Source of the DNA: Candidatus Chryseobacterium colombiense
GTDB taxonomy: Bacteria; Bacteroidota; Bacteroidia; Flavobacteriales; Weeksellaceae
Reading direction: 5' to 3'
Length of the DNA: 64,000 bases
Assembly (NCBI GenBank): GCA_029203185.1
Contig: CP119310.1
Coordinates: forward strand, 186,001-250,000
The translations under genes were made by a program, and so were the position numbers. A model generated the notes under the pieces. It worked only from the letters and a program-made list of their open reading frames with translations, made no database searches and was not told the DNA's origin. This document shows, one piece after another, positions 59,683 through 64,000 of this stretch. Numbering within the stretch: position 1 is the stretch's first letter; every line of letters begins with the position of its first letter.

Positions 59683-60960
59683 TTGAATCAAAATATTCCA
59701 TTAGCTGAAAAATTAAGACCCAAGACATTAGAAGATGTTTTAGGGCAGGAACATCTTACCGGAGAAAAGGGAACGATAAGAAAAATGCTGGAAAATGATA
59801 CATTGAATTCTCTTATTTTCTGGGGCCCACCTGGAACAGGTAAAACAACTTTGGCTGAGATTATTTCTGAAAAATCCGGACGTAAGTTTTTTAAGCTTTC
59901 TGCAGTTTCTTCAGGCGTAAAAGATGTAAGAGATGTGATTGAAGATGCTAAAAAACAAAATCTGTTTTCCGGGAAATCTCCTATATTATTTATTGACGAA
60001 ATACACCGGTTCAACAAATCTCAGCAGGATTCTCTTTTGCATGCAGTGGAAAAAGGCTGGGTGGTTTTGATTGGTGCAACAACAGAAAACCCAAGTTTTG
60101 AAGTTGTTTCTGCATTGCTTTCCAGAAGTCAGGTATATGTTTTAAAAGCTTTAACTTATGAAAAGCTTGAAGAACTCATTGATATTGCTTTGGCAAGATA
60201 TAATAAAGATGAAGGTGAAAACTTTATAATTAAGGATAAGCAGGCTTTTATTCAGTATTCTGGAGGAGATGGGAGAAAGCTCATCAATTCCGTAGAACTT
60301 GTCCTGAATCAATTTAAAAAATCATCAAAAAAAGAAATTGATAATGATGATGTAATGTCTGTTTTACAAGAAACAATGGCATTGTATGATAAAAATGGTG
60401 AGCAGCATTATGATATCATTTCTGCATTTATAAAATCGATGCGAGGAAGTGACCCGAATGGCGCGGTGTACTGGTTGGCTAGAATGATTGCGGGTGGGGA
60501 AGATATTAAATTCATTGCAAGGAGAATGCTGATCTTGGCTGCTGAAGATATCGGATTGGCAAATCCTAATGCTTTAACGATAGCCAATAACTGCTTTCAG
60601 GCAGTAAATGTAATCGGAAATCCGGAGGCTAGGATTATTTTAAGTGAAACGGCAATTTATCTGGCGGTTTCTCCTAAGAGCAATTCTGCTTATACCGCAA
60701 TAAATGATGCATTAGCCTTTGTAAAGAAGACCGGAAATTTACCGGTACCGCTTCATTTGAGAAATGCTCCCACAAAGCTGATGAAAGATTTAGATTACGG
60801 GAAAGAATATAAATATGCCCATTCTTATGAAGGGAATTTTGTAGATCAGGATTTTCTTCCGGAAGAAATAAAAGATTTGAAATTTTATGAGCCGGGAAAT
60901 AATGCTACGGAAAAGAAAATTTATGATGAGCTCAAAAAGAAATGGAGCAACAAATATTAA
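59683..60960 (+). CDS. rarA: Replication-associated recombination protein A
   Basis: AAA+ ATPase that acts at stalled replication forks (also called MgsA). The 425-residue protein has the N-terminal LAEKLRPKTLEDVLGQ, Walker A GPPGTGKTT, Walker B FIDEIHRF and the C-terminal domain with EDIGLANPNAL and VSPKSNSAYTAI. The start is TTG at 59683, supported by conservation of the N terminus. It ends in a hairpin at 60961. Confidence 0.96.
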   Translation: MNQNIPLAEKLRPKTLEDVLGQEHLTGEKGTIRKMLENDTLNSLIFWGPPGTGKTTLAEIISEKSGRKFFKLSAVSSGVKDVRDVIEDAKKQNLFSGKSPILFIDEIHRFNKSQQDSLLHAVEKGWVVLIGATTENPSFEVVSALLSRSQVYVLKALTYEKLEELIDIALARYNKDEGENFIIKDKQAFIQYSGGDGRKLINSVELVLNQFKKSSKKEIDNDDVMSVLQETMALYDKNGEQHYDIISAFIKSMRGSDPNGAVYWLARMIAGGEDIKFIARRMLILAAEDIGLANPNALTIANNCFQAVNVIGNPEARIILSETAIYLAVSPKSNSAYTAINDALAFVKKTGNLPVPLHLRNAPTKLMKDLDYGKEYKYAHSYEGNFVDQDFLPEEIKDLKFYEPGNNATEKKIYDELKKKWSNKY

Positions 60961-60987
60961 AAAAGGTATCTCATTGAGATACCTTTT
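60961..60987 (+). terminator. Terminator of rarA
   Basis: 12-13-bp stem AAAAGGTATCTCA/TGAGATACCTTTT with a short loop. Confidence 0.85.
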
Positions 60988-61007
60988 ATAGTATAAGTCT
61001 TATTTAA

Positions 61008-61445
61008 TTAATACTTTTCAAAAGTGGTGATAAATAATGTTTTTTTACCATTATATTCTTTTATCTCACCTTTTGCAATGATGTCGGAATAGATTTTGGT
61101 TGAAGCATCATTGAATTCATATCCTTCAATCACTACAGGATTATTTTCCGGAAGCTGGTATTGTGAGTTCAGTGTTGAAAGAGGCATCCAGTCTAAAGTT
61201 CCTGCATCTTTTTTGTATTTTACCTCTGTCAATCCGTTCTGAGCCAAATAACTGTATTTTTTTAAGTTTCCAGGAAGAGCAGCTGCTTTGTAAGGTGTTG
61301 TACTTTGTACCATTCCTTTTCTTGCATTAAATAGGTTTACAGTTCCTACAGCATCATTGCAAACAGCAAATTTTACATTTGGGTTTTTCTGTGCAAATAG
61401 GGTCACAGAAGCAAACATTAATAAAGAGTATAGAATTTTTTTCAT
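61008..61445 (-). CDS. Secreted uncharacterised protein
   Basis: The 145-residue protein has a signal peptide (to about residue 18) and a soluble domain of about 125 residues that I do not recognise. A single region has LDWMPLSTLNSQYQLPENNP. It has no T9SS tail or lipobox. It is monocistronic, with a symmetric terminator upstream at 61575. Confidence 0.7.
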   Translation of the reverse strand: MKKILYSLLMFASVTLFAQKNPNVKFAVCNDAVGTVNLFNARKGMVQSTTPYKAAALPGNLKKYSYLAQNGLTEVKYKKDAGTLDWMPLSTLNSQYQLPENNPVVIEGYEFNDASTKIYSDIIAKGEIKEYNGKKTLFITTFEKY

Positions 61446-61574
61446 AATCTAATAAATATAGGAATTAAAAACGCGATAAATATACTTCTTTTTTGTGAAT
61501 CTTCAATATAAAAATGTGTTATTTTGAGAATCATGTAGAAATAAATATTTTGTCAATGTTATTTCCTATTTGAT

Positions 61575-61614
61575 ATAAACAAAAGCATCACCTTTAAGTG
61601 ATGCTTTTGTTTAT
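61575..61614. terminator. Symmetric terminator between two minus-strand genes
   Basis: 17-bp perfect stem (arms 61575-61591 and 61598-61614) with a 6-nt loop. It lies 23 nt after the stop of the gene at 61637. Confidence 0.85.
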
Positions 61615-61636
61615 ATATTATGTGTAAAGCAGTATA

Positions 61637-62455
61637 TTAATTTGAAATCTTGCTTACAGATAGCTTAACTTTTCCATCTGTCAATAATCCTAAGTTTACA
61701 CCTCCAGTTTCAACACCAAATGTGATGGTATCTCCTGCATTTAGCTGAATCATTGTATTTAATGAGGTTGAAGTTACGGGGACTGCAGCTAAAGTTATTC
61801 CTAAAATGGAAACTCTTACAGCATCAAATATCTTTTGGTCATATACAGTAGTTCCGTTTTTTATAACCCCTAATACTTTATTGCCTAATAAGCTTAAATC
61901 AACTCCACCTTCTAATTGAAACTCATAATTTACCTCATATAGACCCGCTTGTGATGCAGTATAAACACCATTTACGAATAATGCCTGATTACCAGCTTTT
62001 ACATCTGTGGAAGTTAGATTTATTTTACTCCAGTTAGTTCCGGAAATACCTAAATTCAGTAATGACCATGCTCCGTCTTTCGATGCATATACAGCTGTAC
62101 CTGAGCCTGAGCTTGTGCTTCCATATAAGGATTTCCATGTACTGCTAGTAGAATCATAGTAATAATGTCCAGGAGCTGTAACAGCAGCCGTTTTTGTGGT
62201 AGGCGTTGTTACTGCGGAAGTGACATATACTATTGTTCCATTTTGATTAGTTCCATACATAGAATCTTTAGCGGCTAATTGATTACCTGTAATTCTTGGA
62301 GGAATAAATCCATCCACTTTAGTTAGATCAGTTGGGCTGCCATTTACATCCAACGTTGCTGTGGGAGTAGTCGTATTAATCCCGACGTTTCCTGTCTGTG
62401 AATAGCCTGTTGCGAATAAGCCTAAAAAGATCAGGGTGTAGAAATTCTTTTTCAT
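61637..62455 (-). CDS. Exported C1q/TNF-like jelly-roll protein
   Basis: The 272-residue protein has a signal peptide (about residues 1-20 from the ATG at 62455), a Gly/Asn/Thr-rich N-terminal part (GNVGINTTTPTATLDVNG, a pattern shared with other flavobacterial surface proteins) and a C-terminal beta domain with ASQAGLYEVNYEFQLEGG and LNAGDTITFGVETGG that fits the C1q/TNF jelly roll. No T9SS tail is seen. A longer frame from 62482 adds nine non-signal residues. Confidence 0.72.
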   Translation of the reverse strand: MKKNFYTLIFLGLFATGYSQTGNVGINTTTPTATLDVNGSPTDLTKVDGFIPPRITGNQLAAKDSMYGTNQNGTIVYVTSAVTTPTTKTAAVTAPGHYYYDSTSSTWKSLYGSTSSGSGTAVYASKDGAWSLLNLGISGTNWSKINLTSTDVKAGNQALFVNGVYTASQAGLYEVNYEFQLEGGVDLSLLGNKVLGVIKNGTTVYDQKIFDAVRVSILGITLAAVPVTSTSLNTMIQLNAGDTITFGVETGGVNLGLLTDGKVKLSVSKISN

Positions 62456-62482
62456 GTTTTTATATTTAATTGTTGTATTCAA

Positions 62483-62911
62483 GTAATTAGTGATGTAAAT
62501 ATAATAAAAATAATGATGGTTTTATAGTTTTTTTAATAGAAATAATCGCTTAAATATTTATTATATTTAATAATTTATTATAATTGTTGAGTTTTTAGTT
62601 TTTTATTCTTTTTTATTTGTTTTTTAATTAATTATTCACATTATTTTGATAATTTTTGTTTAAAATTTTAATTCCCTACTAGTGAAATAGTTTTTAAAAG
62701 GTATATTTTAATTTTAAATTATTGATATTCAAATGCTTTGTTTTATTTGGGTTAATAATATATCCCTATATGGTGAAAATAACATGAAAAATAAAGCCGT
62801 TTCAAAAAGGGATTTCTTCTAGATTCCTTGGTGATTTTGATCTTTAGGATTCCCAGAAAAGTATTTACTTTTTCGAAACAGCCTCAAATATCTTAGTTAG
62901 GGATTCCTTTC
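62483..62911. other. AT-rich intergenic region upstream of the dnaA neighbourhood
   Basis: This 429-bp gap is extremely AT-rich at 62510-62760 and contains TTATTCACA (62632-62640), which matches the DnaA-box consensus TTWTNCACA. A 17-bp imperfect inverted repeat lies at 62793-62884. There is no coding frame. It is a candidate origin region because dnaA starts 0.8 kb away. Confidence 0.5.
62793..62884. repeat. Imperfect inverted repeat flanking about 58 bp
   Basis: AAAGCCGTTTCAAAAAG (62793-62809) and CTTTTTCGAAACAGCCT (62868-62884) are complementary at about 14 of 17 positions. The size recalls a minimal transposable element remnant, but no target duplication was recognised. Confidence 0.4.
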
Positions 62912-63328
62912 TTATTTATTTTGGTTCCAGTTTTTGTTAATAAGATCCATTAAAAATTCAGGACATTTAATGATTTTATTCGTTTCAGCTGATAGGAAGA
63001 ATAGAGTGGTAGAAGCTTCAGTTAATTTTACCTGGTCTTCATTGTAAATTTCATATTCAAATTCTATTCTTACTCCCGGCTTTTTTTTCAGGTAAGTATG
63101 AATTTCTAATTTTTGATCATATAAAGCAGGTTTTAGATACTTAATTTTATACTCAGAAACGGGCAGCCAAATTCCTTGATTTTCAATCTCATTATAAGAC
63201 ATCCCTATACTGCGAAATAATTCGACTCTGCCTAATTCTAGGTACTCTGCATAGTTGCCATAATAGACATATTTCATAGGGTCTGTTTCTCCGTAACGTA
63301 CTCGTATTGAGTGTGTTGTATGTATCAT
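62912..63328 (-). CDS. Acyl-CoA thioesterase, YbgC/4-hydroxybenzoyl-CoA family
   Basis: The 138-residue hotdog protein has the family motif RVRYGETDPMKYVYYGNYAEYLELGRVELFRSIG, with Asp in GETDPM as the catalytic residue. Relatives act on short-chain acyl-CoA or acyl-ACP thioesters and belong to the Tol-Pal-linked YbgC group, though no tol genes are here. The ATG at 63328 was preferred; a second ATG at 63349 is only 2 nt after a TATATTTG promoter element. Confidence 0.88.
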   Translation of the reverse strand: MIHTTHSIRVRYGETDPMKYVYYGNYAEYLELGRVELFRSIGMSYNEIENQGIWLPVSEYKIKYLKPALYDQKLEIHTYLKKKPGVRIEFEYEIYNEDQVKLTEASTTLFFLSAETNKIIKCPEFLMDLINKNWNQNK

Positions 63329-63350
63329 TTTTCGGTCTAAATTATACATA

Positions 63351-63358
63351 CAAATATA
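63351..63358 (-). promoter_or_regulatory. Promoter -7 element of the thioesterase gene
   Basis: TATATTTG on the minus strand, 22 nt before the ATG at 63328. Confidence 0.5.
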
Positions 63359-63464
63359 TTTTTAAATAATCAATACCTGCAATATTTTTTTTTGAAAATA
63401 AAAAATTGGACCTTTGTCTTCCTTCTAAAAATAATACTAACAAAGAATTAATCAGGGCATAAAT

Positions 63465-64000
63465 ATGGATGAAAATTTAATGATGATATGGCAGAAATGC
63501 CTTCAGTTTATGCGTGATAATCTTAACGCAGCTGAAGATAATTCTGATCTTAAAAAACTGGAAAAATCTTTCGACTTACTGTTTGACAAAGTGCAGCCAA
63601 TTTCTTTGGTTGACAATAATCTTACGTTGATGGTTCCGAGTGATTTTTACAAAGAATATATTGAGGATAATTACCTGTCCCTGCTTTCTGCTGCCCTGAA
63701 GAAAAATATAGGAAAAGGTGTAAAACTTTGGTATTCTGTAATGGAAAATAAGCCGGTTGGTTTAGAAAAGCCTGTTACAATGAATATGAAAGGAAAAACA
63801 GTTCCTACTCCAAAAGTTCAGGAGACTATGCCGCAAGGTTTCTCTTCAAACATAGTTAACCCTTTTGTGGTTCCAGGAATTAAAAAAGTAAATATAGATT
63901 CTAATCTAAAATCGGATTTTTCTTTCGAAAACTATGTAGAAGGGGAAAGTAATAAATTTGCTGCTACAGTGGCGAGGTCTATTGCCAAAAGACCAGGTGC
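63465..64000 (+). CDS. dnaA: Chromosomal replication initiator DnaA (5' part)
   Basis: The open frame from ATG 63465 runs to the right edge (178 codons, no stop). It has the DnaA domain I pattern: MMIWQKCLQFMRDNL at the N terminus, then LTLMVPSDFYKEYIEDNYLSLL. A flexible Pro/Lys/Gln-rich linker follows, and then the start of the AAA+ domain with the family segment FSFENYVEGESNKFAATVARSIA. The rest lies outside the window. It is the standard initiator gene and marks the likely origin region. Confidence 0.95.
   Translation, partial: MDENLMMIWQKCLQFMRDNLNAAEDNSDLKKLEKSFDLLFDKVQPISLVDNNLTLMVPSDFYKEYIEDNYLSLLSAALKKNIGKGVKLWYSVMENKPVGLEKPVTMNMKGKTVPTPKVQETMPQGFSSNIVNPFVVPGIKKVNIDSNLKSDFSFENYVEGESNKFAATVARSIAKRPG

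Noticed and set aside
61008..62455. T9SS cargo proteins
   Set aside because: Both proteins have signal peptides but lack the conserved C-terminal sorting domain found in the subtilase.

Overview
The window is a 64-kb chromosomal segment from a member of the Bacteroidota, most likely the Chryseobacterium/Elizabethkingia branch of the Flavobacteriia. The sequence is AT-rich with AT-rich, SD-poor leaders. Many genes have the Bacteroidota -7 promoter element TAnnTTTG close to the start codon. The segment carries PorT, a protein with a type-A type IX secretion (T9SS) sorting tail, a Flavobacteria-type 6S RNA and a short-chain threonine dehydrogenase of the Flavobacterium type. Genus is inferred from gene content only. 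Nearly all of it is core genome: no insertion sequence, prophage, CRISPR array, rRNA or tRNA was seen.

Layout. 0.2-1.1 kb: an SDR epimerase. 1.1-9.3 kb: a ten-gene tryptophan operon on the minus strand (trpE, a four-helix-bundle gene, trpG, trpD, an unknown gene, trpC, trpF, a GNAT gene, trpB, trpA). It is preceded by a short leader peptide with three consecutive Trp codons and an antiterminator/terminator pair, which looks like a complete ribosome-mediated attenuator. 9.3-17.4 kb: ankyrin protein, small lipoprotein and cytochrome c, rlmF, lysS, an OmpA-like protein, cydAB. 17.6-25.3 kb: gyrB, a tandem pair of DUF3857 proteins (the second with a destroyed transglutaminase site), a DUF3298 lipoprotein, a lipid kinase. 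25.4-34.7 kb (minus strand): a T9SS-secreted subtilase with a partner protein, dctA, a TauE/SafE permease, a two-component system, gamma-glutamyltransferase.

34.8-45.5 kb: threonine dehydrogenase, a degenerate polysaccharide deacetylase, a metallophosphoesterase, a KAS III enzyme, ubiE-porT, a coiled-coil gene with zapA, 6S RNA, rny, an MFS transporter and a small double-glycine-leader, cysteine-rich peptide gene. 45.6-50.4 kb: yeiH with a LysR regulator, then a CLC-F fluoride antiporter under a fluoride riboswitch, a TIM-barrel lipoprotein and a thioesterase. 50.5-64 kb: ArsC-like protein, gcvT/idi cluster, HAD protein, serA, mscL, nnr, yidD-lgt, rarA, secreted proteins, a thioesterase and the 5' part of dnaA.

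The most notable points are the Trp attenuator, heptamer tandem repeats placed at several trp gene junctions (one translated into the N terminus of TrpG), the riboswitch-controlled fluoride exporter, promoters 4-7 nt from start codons that predict leaderless mRNAs, and the orphan GG-leader peptide.
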